From NCBI RefSeq assembly GCF_001949145.1, contig NW_019091470.1:659732-723731 (forward strand): a stretch of DNA of 64,000 nt. Direction: 5' to 3'. A model generated the notes under the pieces. It was not told the DNA's origin. It worked only from the letters and a program-made list of their open reading frames with translations, and made no database searches. Positions 36,001-48,000 of this stretch are shown piece after piece. Each line of letters opens with the position of its first letter. Within the stretch, counting starts at the first letter, position 1. Position numbers and translations under genes: made by a program. Source of the DNA: Acanthaster planci (lineage: Eukaryota; Echinodermata; Asteroidea; Valvatida; Acanthasteridae).

Positions 36001-39000
36001 CTGCTGTCTGCACCCCTGGGTGCCCCCCCCCTTCCAGAAATTTCACCCAGTCTTTCCTCCGACTTCAGTGTGCTATTACAGTAACATTCATCCTCCCCCC
36101 TCATGCAGGAGGTACCCATTTATATCCAGGGGTGGAAAGAGACAAGCGCGTGTCTCAGTCAAGTGTCTTGCCTAAGGCCACAACATATTACCAACAGCTG
36201 GGTTTGAACCCCTAACCCTCTGATCAGGTAAAACCCTAAACTGCATGTATACAGGGGTCAAAAGTCCCCCGCCAAATCACGAACTTTTGGGCACGCCAGT
36301 TGAGATCAGTAGACTTTAGAGTTACTTGGTTTATGAAAAATCCATCCAGTGGAGTCGCGCCACCCCTCCCTTACTTTTCACAATTAAGACTTCGCGTAAT
36401 TGTGTCTGAAGGGGCGCCCATTACCAGGAATGAAATTAATCCGGGTACCAGAAAATTAATCACTTTGCCTGTACCAGCACGACACACCCAGTCTCCAGAG
36501 TGGTTGCTTGATAGCACGGCATGGCGCTGTCCTCTTTAATTAAGACATGAAAAGTAATGATTTAATCCGGTGCGTCTTTATTGATGCTAACGGGTGATGC
36601 TATTAGCGCCAATTCCTGTTTTCCTAACGGTACAGAGGAACAATTAGTGTTGGCTCTTCGGCTTTGGAAGAAAGGCCACCCTCCGAGGCTGGTCAGGGCA
36701 TTTGCAGTAATTTGGAAAACAAACTGACTGAGCTGTTAACAAAATGGGAAGTACATGTGTGCCGTACATGTCGTAAGTGGTGTTAAGTCAGTGCTTCATC
36801 TGAGCTGATGAAGTTTGAAATGAGACGCTAATTGCAAGTCCGAAACAGTCTCTTAAAGGATTCATCCCTTGTCTTCATTTGTTTAATTTGCAGTGCTCTG
36901 TTGAGTGTAGTGAAGAGTAAATACTGCCGAAGAAAGATGCTTGTGGTTTTTGTTTTTGACAGTGCCTGGGATGTGATTGTCTTTGATTCATGTTGAAGTT
37001 GGCTCTATCCTTGAAGCTGTTTCAAAATTTCGGATCGTACATGTTCAGTATTCATCTTTGTGAGGTATGCTTGGCTACCAAACAAGGAAAATCAAAATTA
37101 AAAAATAATCCACTATGGATGGATTTGCTCTGTTGGCGTCAAGAAGTCCTTTCGCAAAACCACCAAAAAAAATGAAAGGTTAAAGCTCTTTGGAAATCCC
37201 ACCGCTAGCCATTGTTGTGAAAGAACAATTTTACGGGAAGAAAGCAAACACTAGCTTCTGGTAGATGATGGAAATTTAGGAGATAGGCGGACAAATTTTG
37301 AGAAGTATTCACTAACAACAAAGCCGCAAAGAATGCCACATCGGTTGTGACCGTCCGTCATAATATCTCAGTGTTGTAAACACCACCAAGTTTACCCCAC
37401 TCGTTCGCCCCAGGTACTGAACCCCCTTTCCCTCACTACAAGCCCCCTGTAGTATTAGGCGTCCCTTTTTTAAACCTGGGCCAATTTCATAGAATTACTT
37501 AAGCACAAAATTTGCTTAAGCCCGAGAAAACCTTACTTGATAAATCAGGTAACCAGCCAAAACTCCATGTGACGTACATGTATATTGTTTTGGGATTGTG
37601 TTTAACTGTTTTTTGGTTAGCAGGACAAGCAGACAGAGTTTGACCTGGTAACCTTTGTTTATTAAGCAAAGTTTTTTTTTTTCCACTTAGGCAAATTTTG
37701 TGCTTAAAGCAGCTCTATGAAAATTGGCCCCTGTTAGTCTTGACACTCGAAAACTGTGACGATCCGACGACGTGAAATTCTTTCCCAAAGGTGTGCACAC
37801 GGTCTGCACGCATTCCTGTCCTCTGTTATCCCATTTTGGATGGAGAACAAATCAGCACAGGGGCCTTGTACGAAATACTCCATTGCATTCAATTCACAGA
37901 TGCTTTGAAATTCTAAAGATTTCCCCCGTGTACTGTTTGTGTACATTGACACGTTTTTCTATGTTAAATCATTCCCTTAGGTAGGGCACCAATCTGTACT
38001 AGATTCAAACAGTACTACTGTAAGACCCTAGGGACTTGCATGTAGCCGTAAAGTGTACACCCATATAGGCTGAACAATACACATTATGTGTATCAGTTTT
38101 CTTTGTGTTAACACTGTGCAGACAGTACTGTATACACGTGTACGTGTACCTGGACTCAACCTGTTAAATGTAAACAGCGCCCTCATGTGGTTTGCCATCA
38201 ACAGCCTCTTGTACAAACCCTTGTTTTTTTGCCGGCAACATTTGAGTCGACACGGCAGTTTTTTTCTGGTATGGTTAAGTCATTTGATTTCTTTTTTTCC
38301 ACACAGTTAGATTAGCCCTCTGCGAGTATTGTTTGCTCCCTTATGTTTTTATTGAGCTCGGCTGAAGGCAGAACGTTCACTCATTGGCGCAAACTAAGTG
38401 GACCAGTAAACAAGTGCAAATCACTCCACTGGTCTCCTGTAGCAAAATGCTCCACAAATGATGGATTGGTAAATATTGTTTTTTTAATGATGCGGAAGGG
38501 GGTTGAGGCTGGTTCCCCCTGCACATTCCACTGGAGTAGTCGGGAACCAGCGTACAGCTGCACTTGTTTGTATACAGAATGGCCAATGAGGTATTCCAGA
38601 CAGTTTATCCAGATTATGTGAGAGGTCAGTGGATTTTCTCACAAGTGCACTAGAGAAGGTGAGTCTATTTCTAAAAAAAGAGGAGGCTGGACACACATTT
38701 CCAAATTATTGTGCTAGGATACCCAGTTTTCTGGGTATAAAGTGTTCCTTAGCCCCGTCCTCACCCCACCCGGTATTTCTGACCACACCCTAGCCACACC
38801 CATGCTGCTGTGGCACAAGCATGGTGGTATGTGATCACCCATAAGGATCAACGAGAGATGAAGGAATCCCTGGGTACTGTCAGTTCTAAAGGGATTACCA
38901 CCAACTTAACAGATACATACCGGTAGCAGTTTGGCTTCTTTCACCTTCCAGGTTCCCCCCCCCCACTCTTTACAGTTCAATCATTCATATCTTCCATCAT

Positions 39001-42000
39001 GAAACCAATTACCTTTATGGACAAACCAAGGAACAAGAAGCAGTCTTTGCCTGTGCGAGTAGCGTGCCCAAAGCTTGCCGGTTTTCCCCCCCGGTGCTGA
39101 GTAAAAACATCCCTCTCACAAAACCTTTCCAGTGAAGATGAGTGGGCATTTTGCCCATTCCCCTGCGGAGGGCCCCCCTGCTTTCTTAACCAACCAACCA
39201 ACCACCAGTGAAACATCTCATTATCAGCTTAGGGGCTGCCGTTCCCCGGCTTTAAAACCAATCCGGTAAATTTGCGCCCTTCTCTCTTCTCTTTTTTCCC
39301 CCACCCCCAGTGCATTTCCCAAATTAAAACCAATCCGCTCAGATCTTGGCGGAAAAAAACAAGAAAAAGGAGACAGGTTCCCATTATGCCTGGACGGGCA
39401 AACCTCCGGCGCAAAATGCAAATAAATGATAATTTTGCAAAATGCAAAAATTAAACCAGAGGCTTTGTGCAATGCGCAGAGAAAGAAGCAATCCAATTTC
39501 AGATTTTTTTTTCATCCCCCGGAATCTGAATTGGCCCCCAACGAGAGCTACTGTAAAATAACTCCAACCGCCGTGATTGTGCCAACAACGGGCTTAGCAA
39601 GATTGAATACTGCTGCCCCGTTAGCGCTCCTCTGAAGAGTCACTGGCTAGTTAGGGGGCTGTGACAAAAAAAGAGAGACAAACCTATGAAACAGACACCA
39701 ATCAAGGTGATGCCAAAAAGGAATGAGATCCTCGCATCACAGCACACATTCTCCCTGCACTTTTACCTCCGACATGATTAGAATTCCGGCTGGCACTCCG
39801 TGAAACAAACCACCGGCCTGTAAAACCCCCTTACCTCTGATATATCACTCTATCTGTTCTCTCCCCCCTCCCCCGCTGTGCTCCTGTAATAAGATCACAT
39901 GGGTTACAGGGCTTTAACGTGTAATTTCCCCAACAATCTGATAGCGAGCGGTGTTCCTGGTTTTTACGAGATTACCGGCCTGCTAAATGGCCGACGGTAC
40001 ATGCCAGCCTAATCCTTTTTACTCCTGTCTTCTCTTCCTCCCTCCCCCCCTCCCCTTCACAAACCAGCCTTCATCTTCAGACTGTGCATTGACAGTGGGG
40101 ACAACNCCCCCCCCCCCGATATTCTCATCTCTTTCTCTTCTGTCCGCATACGAGATATATATATACACCTCTGTGATCTAACAGGATTAGGGACTGCGGT
40201 GGGAGATACACCAGGAGCAGTGCATCATCGCTCCCCATCTTCTTGCGAGGAGGCAAGGAGGGGGGGGAGCGGTATGGAGTGTGAGAGTTTTTTTTTTCCC
40301 CGTCTGATTAGGATTAGGTCCGTCGAGCTGGTTGCTGATCCAATAGATGCCGAGATATTATTGGGCTGCCCGGGGGCCGCGTTTTATTATTCGGGAGGTT
40401 GTTGTCATTGTGTGGCCGTAGTGCTCCCCTTTTTTTTTTCCCCCATGCCTTTCTCTGTCCGACAAGGACTGTTTTTCCTCTGACACAGTTGATAGAGAAT
40501 TGGCCGTCTTGTGGAGACAGATTGGAATGCAGGCACGGCCATTGTGCCGCACTGTCAAAATAAACTTTAATTTGAATGGGTACCATATCTGTGAGAGGAT
40601 TTTGCTCCTTCCTTGAGGCTTCCCTCGCATTCTTTTTTTTTGGGGGGGGGATACTAGCAGTTCTAAGAGCTAATAAAGTGTGTCATTGCAGCTACATGTA
40701 TCTCATCAGAGACCATGTCCCTCCAAAAAAGTCAAAGATGCATGCTAGTCGTGCATGTATAACGCTCAGATTTTTAAAAGTAAATATGCTTGCATGGAAT
40801 AGGCTCACTAGTGGTACATGCATGTACATGTACGGAACATCAGATCTCTGTTATGTGCTCTTGAGGAACTGCAAGTGTCTGCATTCCGTGGGCGTAAACA
40901 AACGCACACAAATCAACAGACTTACATGTATATGGGTGTGGATCAGGATTGTTGATTCAACTATAGTGGGTTAAATACATGTACATGCACATGTAGTAGG
41001 TTTTTATTATAGTTTGCATACATGTATGGGTAATTCCAGAAATTAGGGGTCCAAAAGTGTGAAATTTTCGTGTTCCCGTTACATCTGGCCTTTGTTATTT
41101 GGCATGGAAATATCACCGGAATGGATTTCAAACTATTACTATTTGTTTGGCAGGAAATTTGCATTAATTCATCACTGTTGGAAATTACAAAACGTGTTCT
41201 GAACTTACAAAATCATATGTCAGATGTGACAGGGACACGGAGGAAAATTGGCCCCCCTAATTTCTGGAATTACCCACATGAAGGGTTTATTTCCAAAATG
41301 AGATTTGAAAAGCATGCCACCTTCCCACAATTATGAAAGATTACTTTAGCAGCGCACCGTGTGTCCCTAAACATCTTTTCCACTATTTTGACTCATTCAA
41401 GTTGTGTTCAACTGTCTGAAAGCTGTAGAGACTGACTGCAGGCAACTGAGAGAGGGTACGAGAAAGATACCCCAAATGGTGCTTCGGGTTTGGGGGGGTT
41501 TTTGAGGGGAGGGTGCATCTTGTGTTCTTTGGATGTTGGCATTTGACCTGCTACAACAGAGACAGATTTTTAGCAAAGTCGCACGGTTGAAACCAAAGCC
41601 TCAACCCTTGACCAAATTGCCATTGCAACGGTGTTAGCACCATTATTTAACCTAGAGAAAAATCCTTTGAATTCCACTGCTTATTGATTCTGTTCCATTG
41701 CTACTTGATTTTATTCTATTTTCTATTGATTTCATTTCCACTGCCAATTGTTTTCATTCCATTGCTTATTGATTTCATTCCATTGTTTATTGATTTCATT
41801 CCATTGCCTATTGATTTCATTCCATTGCCTATTGATTTCATTCTACTGCCTGTTGATTTCATTCCATTGCCTATTGATTTCATTCTACTGCCTGTTGATT
41901 TCATTCCATTGCCTATTGATTTCATTCTACTGCCTGTTGATTTCATTCCATTGTCTATTGATTTCATTCCACTGCCTATTGATTTCATTCCACTGCCTAT

Positions 42001-45000
42001 TGATTTCATTCCATTGCCTATTGATTTCATTCCATTGCCTATTGATTTCATTCCATTGCCTATTGATTTCATTCCATTGCTACTTGATTTCATTCCATTG
42101 TCTATTGATTTCATTCCATTGCCTATTGATTTCATTCCATTGCCTATTGATTTCATTCTACTGCCTGTTGATTTCATTCTATTGTCTATTGATTTCATTC
42201 CACTGCCTATTGATTTCATTCCATTGCTTATTGATTTTATTCCATTATCTATTGATTCCATTCCATTGCCTATTGATTTCAACTAAACCTTGACTAGGTC
42301 AGAGGCAGAAATTACTTGTCTATTTTACCAACCGTGTTCCATTTTTTTCCCTTGCTGTTCTGGGGTTCCGCAGAATCCAGGCCTTTTAAGATTTTGTGTA
42401 GAGATTCAGCACTTCCACCCTGGTTTCCACACCCCTCACACACAACATAAAAGAAAAAAAAACCCAACATATTTATCCTGTGAATGCACATTTTGCTGCA
42501 GGCCATTAGTTGTACATGTACAAGTACATGTAATTGTAGTTTTTGTAAACTCGACTTCTGCTGTTCCTGGTTGTTCCAAAACTGGCACATGTCCTTCAAT
42601 CAAACCAGTGCCACACACACACGTTCCCATCCCTTTCCCCTCTGTATTTACTCACACAACCATCTCCCTGATCACTGCCCCCCCAACCGCCACCCTTTCG
42701 TCTTCCACACACCACCCCAGGCCACTTGTACAATTTATTTTAAGAAGCCGGGAGTTCACGGTTAATGAATTTCTTGCTATTATTCTGGGTTGCCGTTGTC
42801 CCTGCAATCCTACCCTGAAGGATACATGGCAGAGTCTGGGGGGGAGGGGGAGATTGGATAAATGATGGGCTTACGCCACCTTTGACCTCGGCTCCGATCC
42901 TCTGTTGACTCAGTCCTCGGCCGTGACAGGAGGTGAGGAGAACTTCTGGAGGTAGGCACGAGACACAGAGGCCTGCCTGTGTTCCCCCCTTGTTTCCATT
43001 GTATGTAAGTTTCTGTCCTGGGAGACTGTGATGCAGTCACACTGACACCCAGCCTGGCTTTGGTTAAAAGGTGATTGTCGAAGAAGAGTGCATGATATGC
43101 ACATCGCAGATCAGTGGTTCACCGTCACGAGCAGCAACAGCCTTCATTGTTGGGCCCAAACCTGAGGCTAATGGCAAGTGAGCTCATGACTACAGGTAAC
43201 AAATGCCTGAGCACTTCCTGACACGCCCAACTGGATAAGCGGATGTAACCTTTCAGGAGATTTACGTGACTGTACCGTACGGGAAGTTCTTCATCTCTAA
43301 CACAAAACTTCATGCTTGATGTAATTATTTGAATACAATCCTCTAAACAGAGAACTGCAGATGTGCTGTTCGCCAACTTACATGTATATTGAAAAGAAAA
43401 GGAGAAAAGTTTTCTGCATGTGCGTACATGTCATGTGCTGGCCCTGTCTGGTGAGATGGGTACCGGTACAGTGTGAGCACGAAATGAGTTACAACTTGCC
43501 ACATTCACTTTGAGTTGAGGAGCTTTTAAGAGAATCCACTCTTTGTGTGAGTTAACAGAGTTAACTCGTGCCGTTTGCCACCCGTGTGGTACCCACTTTC
43601 ATCAGGATGCTGATTCGAGTAGCAGATTGAAACTAAGAGCCCGGTTAGCTCTTTCTGAACTTGAACTGAAACCAAATTGCCGATGGTACAACCCGTTCCA
43701 AACTGTCGCTTTTTAACACATGCACAGTCATGCACTGCGCTGTACGTGTGTGTATCGGTACATCCATGCCGGCAGGGGGCCTAACTATTGGCCTCATGCC
43801 ACTGTCTCCCGTCTCCTGTTTCTGGTTCAGTGTGAACCCCTGTTCGCGGAATAGGGAACGCCAAAAGCTCAGGGCTTCTTCTTTTTTCCCTACATGTTGG
43901 TATTAATTTAGACCGTGCACAATCACCAAACCTAACACGCCAGTTTCTGTTAAATTGTAACAAATTTCACTGCGTGCGTATGATACAGATGTACCCGGGA
44001 TTTCTTTTGTCGCCGACATGAAACTAAACTCCTCTTCCTCCTTTGAAATGAAACTGTTGCCTGTCTTGCCCTCTTTTCAGAGCAACCTTGCCTTTTCGAC
44101 TTGATACAGATGGAGACACAATTCTTGAAACATTTTGTGGTTGGCCATCTACGTGAGCACATACAACTTGGGTAGGAGCAAACATGCTCAAGGGAAAGAT
44201 ATGAAAGATGAAACTCCCACCAGATTACTGCCTGACTGAACGTGGCAATAAATTGACCAAATTGGATTTTGGGGGGAGAAATACTTAAACAATTGACCCT
44301 ATTAAAAACACTGACAGTGACTGAACAAGCATGCTAGCCGGATTGGCAGGGTTTTTTTTCAGTAAAGTAGAATTCATCTTCCCTTCCTCTTGCAGTCTTT
44401 CGATAGACCAGCTGGACAGCCTGACAGGCAGCTCTCCAGAAGCTGAAGAATTTGAACCCCAACTGTTAGCTCTCTTTCCCCCCCCACCCCAAAATCGGGA
44501 CAGCCACAGAAGGAAGCCATCAACTTTGTCCTGGCTTCTGGAATTGTTATAATTCTGTCGTGTTTGTATGTTTTGTATTGACCCTAAGGGTCCGCGATTA
44601 GGGACGAGGCGATGAAGGAGACTTTGCTGGGGAGACTGCGACAGTTTTTGTCATACAAATATTTATGTGCAGTGGTGCATGTGCAAATGTGGTTTCCCTT
44701 TCCCCCCAGAAAAAAAAAGAGGTCACCCAGGACCAAGTTGGATTATATTTTGAAGGTGCCAAAACCAATAAACGGTCACAGAGTTCCTCAAAGTGTGCCT
44801 CATATTTCAAGACAGGTTATTCCCTGGGGTTTTTTTTCTTTATTTTTATCCCGTTCACTTGTGTATGCGTTTCGTCTGTCAGATTTTTCGAAGAGAGTAA
44901 ATAATGGAGTGTTTTTGGAGATCAGAATGGGGGACAAGTTGAAGAGAAAATCAAGGTTGATGGCACGAGGATGACCCTATGTTTTCAACAGATGTGGGTC

Positions 45001-48000
45001 ATGTCGTGTCCCCATCTATTGCCAAAAGTTGACTGGAATTTATGGAATATAAGTGTTCCATCATTCAGGTTTTGCTACTTTTCCAGCACTTCGGGGGAAA
45101 AAAAACAGCAATTAAGATATGCATTGTGTCAGCCATTTGGAGGAACTCATCCCTTGTTAGCCATCAGGAGCTCTGAAAAGGTCACAGGTGCGCTGTATTG
45201 TGTTGTGGGTGGTGTCACAACCATTTCCTGGATCCGTCTTTCTCTCCTAATCTCACCCTGGAGAACTGTACCCCTGGCAAGGAAAAAACGTTTTCAGCGA
45301 GTGTGTACATTATCAGCTTCTTGTCAACCTTCCCTCTGCAGGCACACGTTAAATTCTCAACACACAAATCAAAGCTTTGAAGACATTTCATAGGCGATAT
45401 TTTAAATGCTTTTTTGGAGGGAGGAAGGAAGTGGTAAAGTATGTTTTCAGTTGGGGCAGTATGGATGTTAGGCATCTTGCTGAAAAGAAAAAGCTGTCTT
45501 ACAAGTGACGATTGTTTACCATTATGAAAATGCCTTCCGTTCTCTCTGCTATCACTTGTCCATTCGAAAGATATCGAACCAACAGAAAAACAAGTCCTTG
45601 AAACAAAGCAGGCCCTCTGATGCAGTGTTTTTCTCACCCCGTCCAGTGACAGCAACGAGATATCATGTTGGCCTGTCCAGCACGCACACGCGTCAGCCAT
45701 ATCGCCCCGCTATCTCCTTGCCATCTTTCTCTCTCTCTTCCCTAATGCTGTTTCGCTTTATCAAGCCTCGGAGACGAACATGCTTTTAGACGGCGCTCCC
45801 AGCGGGACCGGCGCTATCGTGCAGCATCTCCCGGATTAACCCTCTTAGCAGACTGCGGCAAAACTGCGCCTTAAATGCAATCGGGCCATGGCATCTTGCT
45901 TTTTACGTTACGGCGTGCTGCGTAATGGAAGGACTCAGCAGTGTTAGTGCAGACGGCCGACTGCCAGTGAGGGAACCCTTGCAGTGTGAATTACAGCTTT
46001 GAAAGCAGCTTTTTTTTTTTTTTTCTTCCGGTACTCGGGAAAGAGCAAGTCTCCAGTTCTGCTATTTTGTTGGCTCAATTCCCTAAGATTCCAGGCACCG
46101 TCAGGTTCATATTCCCCATGGGTAGCCACGAGCAATTCAGCCATGAACCAAGACAAGTAAAAATCACTGACAGCTTACAGTGTGTCTCGAAAGAATTTTG
46201 GCTTTGCAAGACATGCTTCAATTTCAGTTTGAATAACAAAAAAAATTATGGCGGAGAATTCAGAGAACGAGAACTGCAGTCACTTTCTTAGTGCCACAGA
46301 GAGCTATAATTAATCAGAGACATTATCAACCTCAAAAACAGTAAATTGCACGGATTGATACCATAGTTTCTTCAGTAACTCCTTTTCCCGTTTTGCCTGT
46401 ACAATGGAAGTAAATTTATCTGCAATTCTGTACCTGTGTAGAAAGCATATACATTGAAATTTGTGAAGATTAAGTACTTTTCCAGTGGTAAACAATCGAC
46501 TAGAGAAATTTGATTACAACCACTTTAACGCAAACCTGAATTGCATTCTGTATTTATGTGACACGTTTCTAATTTTTCTATTTATTCCCTCAGAGATGTT
46601 TCCTTTCGTTGCTGTAAGATATAGGCAGTCAAAGTTTAGAAGTGCTCTAGAAATGGTCCAAAATGTTTGTAGAAGAAAAACTTCTCAAATACGGGAGAAG
46701 AAATGACGGTTGGCATTGCTAGAAGGAACTGTAGGTGCGTAATGAGAAAACAAAACCTCCTCATTTCTTGATACACATACTGTGTAGCTTTAGGATTGTT
46801 GTACGTGAACTGTACATGTACATGTACATTGATACGCACTTGTACAAGCCCCTGCTGGCAGTGACTAGGTATGACTTAATACCTGTATTTGTAGTTGCAT
46901 GAGGCTTTAAGCCATCGTTCTTGTGCTCTTAAGGTAGAAAGGGAGGGCGTGAATGGATTCATTTATTCTGAATTACCAAATAGGACACTTTAATAAGTCT
47001 CATGCTGCGGTTAAAAACACGAGTTCCGATACAGGTAGACTAGTGAACAAGCACCGCATTTGTAGGGCCACTTAAGGCACTGCCAATCGGTGTTGTAGTC
47101 CCTCTGATGTGCCTGTGAGTCCGTCACAGGCCGTCCAGTCTTGGGCTCCAGGACAGAAGGTGTCCAGATGAATGGTGGTGACATACACCACTTTGTCATT
47201 TTTCACCCTGTCACATTTGAGTGGTCTTGGGAAAGGAAATGTGACCAGACTTGTGAAGGACTCTACTAGAACACTGGTGGGAACTAGCAAATGAGATGCT
47301 GTCATGCATGCGGCATGCCTGAGGGGACCCTGAGCCATTATGCTAATTACATGTACATGCATGCGTGCTGATCACATATGTATGCGCACATCAAACAATG
47401 ACCAATCAGCTTCCAGCCTTCCTCTCTCAATTTGTAATGTAAGAATCGTACTACCAGTAGCTTGGGACCTTTTTGTCTCCAGCTGCAGTGACTTTCTGTA
47501 CATAGTATGCAAGAGCAGATTTTTGAAATTTAGTTCAACTTAAAAAGAATTTTCCCCAAATCAGTGCTCCGTCAAACAGGGAGAGTGCAGATTTGAAAAA
47601 GGAAGAAATCCATCTCTCCCTTCCCAAATTACAATTGCCTGCTCCCCACCTGTATAGCTCAGTTAAACATGGACAGGGTGCTCTCACTGGACCCCACAGG
47701 GATGGCCATTTATAGATTGAAGGCAAACATTTGACCAGCAGGTAAATCACATCAGTCTGCCAGGGGTGCTCTGCCCCTTTTGAAAGGTATTCCCAGTCTT
47801 GTCTGTGAATAGAATGTCTCGCACATAGCAATTAGGGCAACTTGGGGAAAATGGAATGTTGACATCATGTGCTTCAGAGTTGGTGGTTTATCAGCCATAC
47901 ATAATTCGGGGGAAGTTGAAGGGCATTTTGTTGGTCACTCTAGCCAGCAAAATCTTTGCATTTGCCTTTTAAAACTTACAGAATTCTCTGCTCTGTAAAA

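Noticed and set aside
41684-42293. Open frames of 180-200 codons with heptapeptide repeats
   Set aside because: They arise from the 21-bp minisatellite, are open on both strands, and show no start context, splice structure or family resemblance.
42290-42865. 191-codon plus-strand frame just after the minisatellite
   Set aside because: Low-complexity His/Thr/Pro translation of CA-rich intron, no domain recognised.
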